DNA from: Saussurea involucrata
Lineage: Eukaryota; Streptophyta; Magnoliopsida; Asterales; Asteraceae
Reading direction: 5' to 3'
Length of the DNA: 64,000 nucleotides
Assembly: GCA_033807775.1 (NCBI GenBank)
Contig: CM066319.1
Location: forward strand, 160,399,983-160,463,982
Position numbers and translations under genes: made by a program. Below the pieces are notes generated by a model. It was not told the origin of the DNA and did no database searches. It worked only from the letters and a program-made list of their open reading frames with translations. Below are positions 52,853 to 63,198 of this stretch, one piece after another (position 1 is the stretch's first letter; every line of letters starts with the position of its first letter).

Positions 52853-54775
52853 ATGGCAACCTCTAAGGGAATTATTTCTACAAAGATTCCGCAAATTGAC
52901 ACCGAAAATTTTGGTCTTTGGGCAAATCTTTTTGAATGCTACGTTCGTGGCAAAAGTCGAAAAATTTGGGACATTATTAAAAATGGAGATTATAAACCCA
53001 CCAAAACCAAAGATGGAGTAATTAGTGAAAAACCAGTAGCGGAATGGTCCGCCGCTGAGGATGCTTGGGTTTGCTTAAATTTTGAAGCTAAAAATATTCT
53101 TTTTTCGGCACTTACTAAAGATGAGATTGAACGTGTTTATTCTTGTGAAACTGCTCACGATATTTGGGAAAATCTAAATAATACTCATAGAGGAAATTCT
53201 CAAGTCAAAAGCTCAAAAATAAATATTCTTGTACATGATTATGAAATGTTTGAGATGTTAAAAGATGAGTCAATCGACTCAATGTTTAAACGTTTTAACC
53301 TTATCATGGTGAGCTTGAAAGGTCTTGGTAGAACATATCCTAACGAAGATTACGTGCGGAAAATTCTTCGAGCGCTTCCTCCGGAGTGGATGCCGAAAAT
53401 CACATCCTTGGAAGACTCCCGTGACCTCTCAATGATGAAATTAGATGATCTCATTGGAAATCTCAAAGTGCATGAAATTGCACTAAAAAGGAACAAAGAT
53501 CGGGAGCATGATAAAAAGAAATCTTTGGCGCTTAAAGCTTCAACTTCAAGTGACGAGAAGGAGAAGAAGAAAAAGAAGGAGAAAACTAGCTCCTCAAAGG
53601 ATCAACCCGAACATCTTGACGATGTAGCCATGTTGGTAAGAAATTTTTCTAAACTTTTAGCTAACAAAAAGTTTTCAAGAAATGATAGGTTTCAAAGAAA
53701 AGGAGATTATCGCCGTGGTGGAGAAAACCGAAGCCGAAAGTTCCATAAACGGAACGACAAAATAAATAAAAATGGCGAATCAAGTGATGATGAAGAAGCC
53801 AAGAAAAAGAAGGGCTTTTGCTACTCATGTGGAGACAAGGATCACTATGCCAACGAGTGTCCAAAAAGAAATAAACCTAAAATCAAGAAGGAGAAAGCCT
53901 TCGTTGGAGGCGCGTGGAGCGCAAGTGAAGATGAAAATGAGTATGAAGCCATTTGTCTCATGGCGGAAAGCGACGATGAGGTAAACTCGTGTTACTCAAA
54001 TTACTCTAGCGATGATGAATGTAATGATGATGATGATCTTGATATGTTAAATGATGCCTTTCAAAAAATGGTTATGCTTACAAATAATTATAAAGATGAG
54101 AACGCAAAATTAAAGGAAGAATTATTATTAAGTAAAAAGGAAATTCATGATAGCAAACAAAAAATTGCATGCGATAATGAAAAAATCATAAATTTAGAAA
54201 ATAAATTAAGTGAAAAATATGTTTGCAATTCTTGTGACATTTTAAATAAAGAAATTGCATGCCTTGAGAAAAGAATAGTTGAAAATGATTTATGTGCTAA
54301 TTGTGATGTGCTTAAAAAGGAAAATGCATGTTTAAAAGAAAAATGTGATAAACATGAAAAAGATAATTTGTTAGCACATGCCTTTCAAAGTAGCAATGAG
54401 AAAGTGCTTAAAATGTTAAATATGTCAAATAGCACTAATTGTAGAAAAGGCGTTGGTTCCGATACGTGTAAAGATAAGTGCTTATGTATGCCTATCAAAA
54501 GATATTTTGAACCACCTAAAAATGTTGAAATGAGAAAACCGTATGTGCAAAAATCCTCATATATGTCCAACATAAATAATGTGAATTATAAGTCTAGGAA
54601 ATCTTATGCATGCATGTATAATAGTAAATTTTCTAGACCAAAAAATAGTGTGAATATGCATGCTCCTTTTTACGTCTTTGATAAATATGATCGTAAAATT
54701 AAAATGGTACCAAAGTGGATTCCTAAAGGCTCCTTTAGTGTTGATAATCCCGGTGGCATGCGTTTATGGTTTTAA
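52853..54775 (+). CDS. gag: Gag of the full-length copia element
   Basis: An intact 640-residue frame, with ATG 64 bases after the primer site. Residues 1-215 form the copia Gag core (ENFGLWANLFECYVRGKSRK, AHDIWENLNNTHRGNSQVKS, LRALPPEWMPKITSLED). Lys-rich stretches follow, then a single zinc knuckle CYSCGDKDHYANEC near residue 323. Residues 390-520 are coiled-coil-like with several CX2C pairs (CNSCDILNKEIACLEK, LCANCDVLKKENACLK) that look like a degenerate repeat. The C-terminal part has the VPKWIPKG motif typical of Gag ends. Nothing in the frame is broken. Confidence 0.93.
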   Translation: MATSKGIISTKIPQIDTENFGLWANLFECYVRGKSRKIWDIIKNGDYKPTKTKDGVISEKPVAEWSAAEDAWVCLNFEAKNILFSALTKDEIERVYSCETAHDIWENLNNTHRGNSQVKSSKINILVHDYEMFEMLKDESIDSMFKRFNLIMVSLKGLGRTYPNEDYVRKILRALPPEWMPKITSLEDSRDLSMMKLDDLIGNLKVHEIALKRNKDREHDKKKSLALKASTSSDEKEKKKKKEKTSSSKDQPEHLDDVAMLVRNFSKLLANKKFSRNDRFQRKGDYRRGGENRSRKFHKRNDKINKNGESSDDEEAKKKKGFCYSCGDKDHYANECPKRNKPKIKKEKAFVGGAWSASEDENEYEAICLMAESDDEVNSCYSNYSSDDECNDDDDLDMLNDAFQKMVMLTNNYKDENAKLKEELLLSKKEIHDSKQKIACDNEKIINLENKLSEKYVCNSCDILNKEIACLEKRIVENDLCANCDVLKKENACLKEKCDKHEKDNLLAHAFQSSNEKVLKMLNMSNSTNCRKGVGSDTCKDKCLCMPIKRYFEPPKNVEMRKPYVQKSSYMSNINNVNYKSRKSYACMYNSKFSRPKNSVNMHAPFYVFDKYDRKIKMVPKWIPKGSFSVDNPGGMRLWF

Positions 54776-55149
54776 ATTTTTTTGTATATATATATTATAT
54801 ACATATATATATATATATATTCTGTGTTTGAAAATTATGAATCAACTCCGAATAGGCTCACCTATTTGGATACGGTGTCTAGGAAAGATAAAGGCGAATT
54901 CTTCGAATTCTAATGAGGTCGGTTTTTAAAGTGCCTTCGCGCTTACCACCCTCACCGTCTTTCCTGGTCGCTTCCAAGTAGAGCTACCGAAAAGGGTTGA
55001 GTAAATAATTTTCTTGTCTGTATATTTTTTGTGAAAATATATTTATTATTATATGTGGTTTTCTATGCTTTCTAGACTAACTTCCAAAGGACCCATAAGA
55101 TGTGGGGACCATAAAAGTTGTACTTTAAATGTTGTAGATAAATCTTGAT
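54776..55149 (+). other. Gag-pol spacer with TA microsatellite
   Basis: 374 bases with stops in all frames. It contains (TA)n at 54785-54822 and T-rich stretches, and pol lies in a different phase from gag. A splice-acceptor-like TTGTAG at 55132-55137 is in phase with pol, and TGCTTTCTAG ends at 55075. How pol is expressed is not obvious. Confidence 0.6.
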
Positions 55150-58100
55150 ATGGATTGGATTCTTGATAGTGGATGCACACGTCACATGACCGGTAACCAT
55201 AATCTTTTTTCATCATATGAGTCATGTGATGGTGGACTAGTAATTTTTGGAGGAAACTCCAAAGGAAAGGTAATTGGGAAAGGTACAATTTCTTGCAACA
55301 ATGTTACATTTTTAGATGTTACGCATGTTGATAATTTGAAATTTAACTTGCTAAGTGTTCGTCAACTGTGCAAAAATGGTATAATTGTTGTTTTTGAAGA
55401 AGACTCTTGCAAAATTCTGAAAAATGGTAAAGTTCTTTTGAATGGGGTTATAAAAGGAAATCTTTATGTTTGTAAAACTGATGTAAATAAAAATGTTTGT
55501 TTATCTTCCGTATATGATAATTCGACTTTGTGGCATAGACGTTTAGGTCACGCTAACCTTAGATTAATTCAAAATTTGAAAAATAAGGAGCTTGTGAGTG
55601 ACCTTCCAAAATTAAAATTTGATAATCATTTTTGTGATGCATGTCGTGTCGGCAAACAAACTCATGTTTCTCATAAATCAAAAAATGTGATTTCAACTAA
55701 AAGAGTTTTAGAACTTTTACACATGGATCTTTTTGGCCCTATGGCCATTCAAAGTTTTGGAGGAAATTATTACACTCTAGTAATTGTAGATGATTTTTCC
55801 CGATATACGTGGACTTTGTTTTTAAAACATAAAAATGAAGCTTTTGAAAAATTTAAGATTTTGGGAAAACGAATTCAAAACCAACAAGGTTGCACGATTG
55901 TTTCGATTCGTACGGACCATGGACGCGAATTCGATAATGAAACTCAATTTGGTGCGTTTTGCGACAAATATGGTATAACGCACAATTTTTCTGCTCCTCG
56001 CACTCCTCAATCTAATGGGGTTGTGGAGAGGAAAAATAGAACCCTACAAGAAATGAGTAGGACAATGCTCAATGAACATCAAGTTCCCCAAAAGTTTTGG
56101 TGTGATGCCGTAGCTACCGCGACCTATGTCCTCAATCGTGTGCTAATTAGGAGTATCCTAAATAAGACCCCTTATGAGATCCTACGTGGTAGAAAGCCTT
56201 CCTTAGCCCATCTTAGGGTATTTGGTTGTAAATGTTTTATTTTAGATACCAAATCTTATTTGACCAAATTTGACCCAAAAGCCTATGAGGGAGTATTCCT
56301 TGGTTATTCTTGGAATAGCAAAGCCTATAGAGTCCTTAATAAAGAGACCATGGTTGTAGAAGAATCCCTAAATGTAAGCTTTGATGAAAGTCCTCCTAAA
56401 CCTAGTGCACCCTTAGTAAATGATAATGGTTGTGAAGGAGATGCACTAGCCCAACATCTTAGAACCTTGGACTTAGGAACCCAATCTCTTACAAACAATG
56501 TAGAATCTAGTGATGCCCCTCCATGTTATGTTCCACAAGGAGTAGATGATCCTAACCTTAGAACATCTAGAGGCCATCCCGTAGATCAAATCATAGGTGA
56601 CCTAAACCAAAGAACGACTAGATCACAAATCCATACCCTTTGTGCCTTTCACGCCTTTATCTCAGCCATAGAACCTAAAAACATAGAAGAAGCTTTAGGT
56701 GATGAGGATTGGATAATGGCCATGCAAGAAGAGTTAAACCAGTTTACTAGGAATGATGTGTGGGACTTAGTTCCTTGCCCTAGCGGTCAAACAATTATTG
56801 GCACACGATGGGTCTTTCGTAACAAGGTAGACGAAAACGGTGAAGTCACCCGAAACAAGGCACGTTTAGTTGCCAAGGGGTACAATCAACAAGAAGGTAT
56901 CGATTATGATGAAACCTTTGCACCAGTTGCAAGGTTAGAGTCTATTCGAATGCTTCTCGCTTTTGCGAATGCTAAAAATTTTAAATTATATCAAATGGAT
57001 GTCAAAAGTGCTTTCCTAAATGGTTTTATAAATGAGGAGGTATATGTTTCCCAACCTCCCGGCTTTGAAAATTTTGAAAATCCGACGCATGTTTATAAAT
57101 TAAAAAAGGCGCTTTATGGTTTAAAGCAAGCTCCGCGTGCGTGGTATGATAGATTAAAATCTTTTTTAATTACAAGTGGTTATAGTATGGGTAAAATAGA
57201 TAATACTTTGTTTGTCAAATATGCTCAAAATGATATTGTGGTTGTGCAAGTGTATGTTGATGATATTATCTTTGGTTCTACAAATGAAGAACTTTGTAAT
57301 GAATTTGCTACAAAAATGACTAATGAATTTGAAATGAGCATGATGGGAGAATTAAAATTCTTTTAAGGATTGCAAATAAAACAAAGTGAAAATGGTACCT
57401 TTATAAGTCAATCAAAATACTGTAAAGACATGTTGAAAAAGTTTAATTTTGAAAATGTCAAACCTGTTGAAACTCCGATGACCACCAATCTAAAATTATC
57501 TAGTGACGAAGAGGGAACCGATTTTAATGAAAAGATTTATCGTGGCATGATTGGTAGCTTATTGTATTTAACTGCTAGTAGACCTGATATCATGTATAGT
57601 GTGTGTTTATGTGCTCGCTTTCAATCTTCGCCTAAACAATCTCACTATGAAGCCGTCAAGCGTATTTTTAGATATCTTAGAGGGACTACGAATCTTGGAC
57701 TATGGTATCCAAAACAACCCGAGCTAGAAGTAACATGCTTCACCGATTCCGATCTTGGTGGCTCGATGGTTGATCGAAAAAGCACTAGTGGAGTATGTGC
57801 CTTTATAGGTCTCTCGCTTGTGTCTTGGTTTTCCAAGAAACAACATTCCGTAGCCTTATCCACTACCGAAGCGGAATATGTAGCCGCCGCGAGAGCGTGT
57901 GCTCAAGTTCTATGGATGAAGCACACACTTACTGACTTTGAGGTACGTCAATCCAAAATTCCAATTATGTGTGATAACTCAAGTGCCATAAACCTAAGTA
58001 AAAATCCCGTTTTACATTCTCGTACCAAACATATTGAGTTGCGACATCATTTTCTACGAGATAATGTTCAAAAAGGCCACATCGTGCTTGAAAAAGTTGA

Positions 58101-58200
58101 TTCCGAAGACAATTTGGCCGATATTTTTACTAAAGCCCTAAACAAAAAATCGTTCTTTAAATTAAGACTTGGTTTAGGCATGCTTGAGTATAACCCATGA
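55150..58200 (+). pseudogene. pol: Pol of the full-length copia element, one nonsense codon
   Basis: The frame opens at ATG 55150. It has protease (DSGCTRHMTG), the pre-integrase motif (LWHRRLGHANLRL, then FCDACRVGKQ), integrase (LLHMDLFGPM, RTDHGREFDN, PQSNGVVERKNRT), RT (KARLVAKGYNQQEGIDYDET; YVDDI near residue 701) and RNase H (CFTDSDLGGSMVDRKSTSG, STTEAEYVAAA, LHSRTKHIELRHH). An in-frame TAA at 57364-57366, after MMGELKFF, separates RT from RNase H. The frame resumes in the same phase and ends at 58200, 163 bases before the 3' LTR. All catalytic motifs I can check are present. Confidence 0.93.
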
Positions 58201-58229
58201 GATAATGCTACTCTCAATTATATGCATAT

Positions 58230-58363
58230 TTTGAGGGGGAGCATCTCTCGAGGGGGAGCATAGCGTCTTTCTTAACCCTTTTTGCTTCGACAAAAGGGGG
58301 AGAGAAACCGAGTATGCCCTCGTGTTTAGCGGTTGTGTTTGTCATCATCAAAAAGGGGGAGAT
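58230..58363 (+). other. Polypurine tracts before the 3' LTR
   Basis: GAGGGGGAGCAT occurs twice (58232 and 58249), then AAAAGGGGGAGAG (58294) and AAAAAGGGGGAGAT directly at the LTR border (58350-58363). Confidence 0.85.
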
Positions 58364-59572
58364 TGTTGGTGCAAGTGTACCACATCTCTATCTATTTTAT
58401 ATATTTATTTTGATGATTACAAACACACCGTATTATTGTTTTTCTAACAATTTTATCCAAGTGTGCAGTTAATTGGACAACATGGAGATTTTATCTGAAG
58501 AGTCCAAGACTGGTGTTTACGTCATCATATATCTCATAATAATAAACACCCTAAAATAATATACCACTTGGATATTTCAAAAACCTAACCCAATATTTTT
58601 AATTAAATCCTTGATTTAAATAAATTTAGAAAAGTTTTGAGTTTAAAATTTAAATTTAAGCCAAAAGAATATTGTTGATTTTTTTGGAAGAATGCAAAAA
58701 GAATTCAGATGCTATTTTAAGCTATGGTCTTTCAACAATGGATGTGACTCCTCTCTGGCGCCGAGCTGTTTTCTTCAGGCGGTATACCGCGTGGTGCTCG
58801 GCGGTATACCGCGGCTCTGTTATACGTGTGGCAGGTTCTTGCAGGTTGACCTTCCTGCTGTCAGCTACTTTTTCAGGCGGTATACCGCGTGGTGTATGGC
58901 GGTATACCGCGGCTCTGCTACACGTGTTGCAGGTTGCTTTTGCAGGTTGACTTCTTTATGTCAGCTACTTTTTCTGGGCGGTATACCGCGCCCATATAGG
59001 CGGTATACCGCAGCACCCTTCGACCGTTGCTGCTCCAAGTATATATATCATGCAGCATTCTCAACTCCTAGCAAGAATTGAATACCCATCATTTGGAGAA
59101 ACTCTCAGCTACATCCATTCATTTAAATCACTTATTCAATATATTTTTTGAGTGATCAAACCCTCAAAAATCCAAGTGTTATACTTATACAAGAGTGATT
59201 AATATTGTGAGATATATTCTCTTGTAAGTATTTGAATAGTGTGAGTGATTCACGTTCTCGAGCAAAAGCAAGAGATTTTATTATCATTGTATCAAGGTTT
59301 GTGTTCTACCATAAAGAACACTTATAGTGAATCAGTGTGTCGAGAAGTGTCTCGGCAAGTGGACTAGCCAGCCAGTTGGTGGTGAACCACTTTAAATCTC
59401 GGTGTCGGTATCAATATTCTCTACCCTTATCTCTTTATATTCCCGTTGTGCACTTAATTTTATTTATATATTTGTTGTGCATGCAATATTTGTTGTTGAT
59501 TTTGATAAGAGAATTTTTATTTGTGAAATATTTTTAAATACAACCTTTACCCCCCCTAAGGTTGTCCTAACA
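58364..59572 (+). repeat. 3' LTR of the full-length copia element
   Basis: 1209 bp, almost identical to 51567-52774, with all six palindromes. Differences were seen near 58384, 58585 and 58600 (one inserted T), 58930 and 59091. Confidence 0.95.
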
Positions 59573-59599
59573 ATTGATTATAGAGAAATTTATATATAT

Positions 59600-61120
59600 A
59601 CAAATTGGAAAGCATTTAGAGATCTTTAAGGCATGAAGAGGCAACAATAATAATTAAAGGGATGTTCTCATTGTCAATCAGGTATTCATCCACAAATTTC
59701 TCGAAAAAGTTCTTGTAACTTTGCAACTTATCCGGCTGCACAAAGATAAATGTCAAAATGACATGTTCAATGATACATTCTACTAAAAGTTTGCTTAAAA
59801 CATACTAAGAAATATATATAAATATTCCACAAAATTATTAATCTAATATAATTTCCAAATCCCTTTTTCTATAACAGTCGCCAAGTGCGTCAAGATTATC
59901 CATTTGTGTGTTAATTAAACATCCAACAACGTTTTCACATATATCTATTTTATTAGAACAACATGGTGTAGCAAGCAATGAAATAAAATAAGAAGCATGA
60001 CACAATAAATTCAGGAGAAGTGGAAACTTCAAAAAGATCATACCATGAGAATGTTGTCATCATTTACCCAAGAATTAACGATATGGTCATCAATAAGGTG
60101 AAATTCATGCATCGGTATTGAGGGTGAATTGTTCTGAATCTCTTGATGGTTGTTAAGAGTAAACATGATTTTCTCTGCATAATGTAACTTTGCAAGTTAT
60201 CGAGCTGCACAAAGATAAATGTCAAAATGACATGTTAAATGATACATTCTACTAAAAGTTTGCTTAAAATATATTAAGAAATATATATAAATATTCCACA
60301 AACTTATTAATCTAATATAATTTCCAATTCCCTTTTTCTATAACAGCCACCAACTGCGTCAAGATCACCTATTGGTGTTAGCACTACTAAACGAAAGACT
60401 TTTACCTCTTATCATGTTTATCGATAAATGTAGAAATAGTCAAATTTCTTTGTTGAACGTCAAGTATTTAATAAGAGATGGGAAGCAGATGACGCTATTT
60501 TCAACAAATTGCGTTTCACACCATGGTCATATATCTTCCTTTTAACGTCCTTCCAGATTCCTTCGTGAAAGTTGAAGAATTTTAGGACAGTTCAAGTTGA
60601 AATCTAAAGACGCAAGACAAAATATTTGTGAAGCACATTAAGTTGAAAACACCATAGCTTGGCGATTGCAACCTTGACCATACCAATTATTATAGTTTAT
60701 TGCTTCTTTTATTAAACTATATAATTTGTTAATAGTTCACAAAAACAAAAACAAAGCCAGTAAAATTGATTACAAAAATAAAGTGGAAAGGATAACATCT
60801 TTCATGTAGAAAATGCTAATAACAGAATACCTTATCTATCTTCAGAAACAGACATGGTGTAGCCTCATTCTCATGGGGCGTAATAGGTGGAATCCGATCT
60901 CCACAACCCTATCAATCAACAATGAAAGTCAAAACCCTAAAATAACACAAGACCTAAATTAGTAGCCACGTTTATTGATTTCTCATCAATTTATACATTT
61001 AAGGGTTTGGTGTTCAAAGAAAAAACAACTTAGAAATTAAAAAGAGAGCGAGAGACAGAGAGAGCGAGAATAGGGGTAGTAAAACTTACATGGGTTCCAT
61101 GAGAATTATTTCTTCCATGG
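59600..61120 (-). pseudogene. Decayed multi-exon fragment resembling RPA70/OB-fold proteins
   Basis: Several short open segments on the minus strand look like exons. One around 60908-60831 reads RIPPITPHENEATPCLFLK. One around 60170-60048 reads AEKIMFTLNNHQEIQNNSPS then SIPMHEFHLIDDHIVNSWV. One around 59970-59845 reads DICENVVGCLINTQMDNLDA then GDCYRKRDLEI. One around 59735-59630 reads LQSYKNFFEKFVDEYLIDNE then IPLIIIVASSCL. The order and motifs recall the DNA-binding OB folds of plant RPA70-like proteins, many of which are spread by Helitrons. Splice phases between the segments do not agree, so this is probably a pseudogene. A candidate start (MEEIILMEP) is at 61118. Confidence 0.4.
59735..60375. 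repeat. Direct duplication of ~165 bases within the RPA-like region
   Basis: 59735-59898 and 60204-60372 share CTGCACAAAGATAAATGTCA, CATTCTACTAAAAGTTTGCT, ATTCCACAAA and CCCTTTTTCTATAACAG. Both copies encode the YRKRDLEI/YRKRELEI segment on the minus strand. Confidence 0.85.
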
Positions 61121-61399
61121 TCGTCGGCGTCGAATTGATGGGAGAGATGTCGATGTCTTGGTCAAGAGTTGGCTAAGATTTGGGGTAGGGCAAAGGAGAG
61201 AACATATGAGACGCATGGTAACGGGTAAGGGAGGTGATGAGTTTGATGACATTTAATGCTTCACAAATTTAGGAAAATAAAAAAATCAAAATTTGAGAAA
61301 AAAGAGATTGTCAAATTGTTAAAAGATGTGATTAAAATCAGTAATCTTGACATTTATTATTTAAAAAAGTGTTAACTTGAAATGTTTGTTGTTTTAGGA
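61121..61399. other. Spacer, no gene
   Basis: Possible 5' flank of the minus-strand RPA-like fragment. AT-rich toward 61399. No other feature. Confidence 0.4.
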
Positions 61400-61785
61400 T
61401 GTTATATGTAAGAATCAGATAATGAGGGGCTGGAATGATAAACTGATAAAAGATCAAGACAACAGGGACTGCGCCTCATGTTATTAAGAAGATGGAGGGT
61501 AGCGGAGTCGTTCTTCAAAGTACAAGGACTGGAGTTGTAAATGCAGAAGGACTGAATTGGTAAATAGAAGATGAGACAATTTAAAGTGCAAATGTCTCTC
61601 ATTTGTATTCATTTTTCGGTCATTGTATTAGACTTACAGATTCTCTCATCTCTCTCTCTAAACTTTCAATCTCTAATATCTTTTTAGAGATAGTTTTTAG
61701 GGTTAGATATCTTCAGTGTTAATATTCATTGATTTGTAAAGTGTAAGTTCTTGATAATAATACATTAGTTTTATAGTTTTCTATA

Positions 61786-61797
61786 TGGTATCAGAGC
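61786..61797 (+). other. Primer binding site
   Basis: TGGTATCAGAGC immediately after the LTR end (TTTTCTATA). Confidence 0.8.
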
Positions 61798-61989
61798 TTA
61801 AGGCTCGATCTCTTGTATGTTCTTCGTTTTAAGACCGAATCTTCTCTGTTCCAGTTCTATCGATCGATCATGTGCTTTGTTTCTTTCCATTACCAGAGTT
61901 ACATAACAAGGACGGTTTGTGAGCCTATGATTAATCGATTGGACTCGTGTTTTTTGCATTATGTAGCTATCTTGCTAAGAATACTTGTT

Positions 61990-63150
61990 TCTCTATTCAG
62001 ATCTGTGCTCTCTATATACATATCTTTTCAGATTTGTATTTTCTGATCGTTTAGATCTGTTTTTTTTCTAATCAGATCTGTATTTTTTGATCGTTTAGAT
62101 CTGCTTTTTTTCTAATCAGATCTGTTGTCTGCTTATTGTTGGTTGTTTAACGGATTGAACTCGAAACAATGATGCTCACGGTTCAGATCTGACAAACTCT
62201 TTGAGTTTTGTTGAAAAATCTAGAGCTAGTTTCATTAAAGGAGTTCCGTTTTTTTTCTTCTTTCTCGACTTGTGCTGGCTCAGATCTGGATTTTCATATA
62301 CATAGCTGGTGTTATCTGTTGGTTGCTTATTATTGTTTGCTTACTGATCGAACTTGAAACAATGACGCTCACGGTTCAGATCTCGCAAAATCCTTGAGGT
62401 TTGTTGGAAAATTTAGAGCTAGTTTCATTAAAAGAGTTTCGATCCCTTTCTCGACTTGTGTTAGTTCAGATCTGGTTTTTATTTTCCATTTGTCCGTTAC
62501 AAATTACCAAAAAAAAAATAAAAAAAAAATCTTAGATCGCATCTTATTGTTAAAGGTTCCTTTTCTTTTAAAAGTTGTGATCTACATCTGCCTTTCAAAT
62601 CATTTTCTCAATCAAGCAGATTGAACGTTTTGATACTCAGGTATTGTCTGAGTTCGTCTCAGTTCATCTCTGTTTGTTGAGTTTTTTACAAATTTATCAT
62701 TCATTGCTTTACATTGTTGGAAACCGTCTCTAGATCTGAGTTTCTTGAGAACAGTGTTCGTGCCTGATCTGTTGTGGCACTAATAGTAATATGTTCTCTT
62801 ATTATCGTGTGGTTGTCCTCTGTGAATCTTGGTTTATTTTTTGTTTTAAGACCGGATAAATAATAATATAATCTGTTTGGTAATCTGTTCTCTTATTTCT
62901 CTTTGTTTCCTCTGTTCAGGTGAGATCTGTGGCCTACCTCGGGCACCACCTCTGCTCTTATCTGTTACCATCTTCTGTTCTGTCATTAACCTTTCTTTTC
63001 TTTTTTCTTCCGCTGTATCTAGTTGTATCTGGTTGTATTTTTGTTGTGTCTCTTCGTTTCAACATACCTTGAAAGTTTTGAGGTGCGGAAGACCTAGCAC
63101 CTTGAGTGTTTTAGGAATCCTGCCTTGCGTTCACCTCAGATCTCTTCGTG
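61990..63150 (+). repeat. Leader rich in CAGATCTG palindromes, with an internal duplication
   Basis: About twelve AGATCT sites occur, most as CAGATCTG or TAGATCTG. Two segments of about 165 bases (from about 62130 and 62310) are a tandem duplication sharing GAAACAATGA, GCTCACGGTTCAGATCT, AGAGCTAGTTTCATTAAA and TTTCTCGACTTGTG. No gene. Confidence 0.8.
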
Positions 63151-63198
63151 TGTGTTGATTCCTCATTGTTGCATCATGCCTGCCGAAGAAGATCTTGT

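Larger units (their letters stand above)
51567..59572 (+). mobile_element. Full-length young Sirevirus-like Ty1/copia retrotransposon
   Basis: Two LTRs of about 1208 bp (TGTTGGTGCA...GTCCTAACA), a perfect 5-bp duplication ATTGA (51562-51566 and 59573-59577), an initiator tRNA-Met primer site, gag, pol and several polypurine tracts. The LTRs differ at about five places by eye, so it inserted recently. Unlike the left Sirevirus it has no gene after pol. The only coding lesion seen in pol is one nonsense codon at 57364-57366. Confidence 0.95.
61400..63198 (+). mobile_element. 5' end of a copia element, interrupted by a family-X LTR
   Basis: A probable LTR (from about TGTTATATG at 61400 to 61785) is followed by the primer site TGGTATCAGAGC (61786-61797) and a long 1.38-kb leader. 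An ATG at 63177 opens MPAEEDLV, likely the start of gag, but the family-X LTR begins at 63199, seven codons later. The rest of the element, if present, lies right of the window. The LTR left edge is approximate. Confidence 0.6.
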
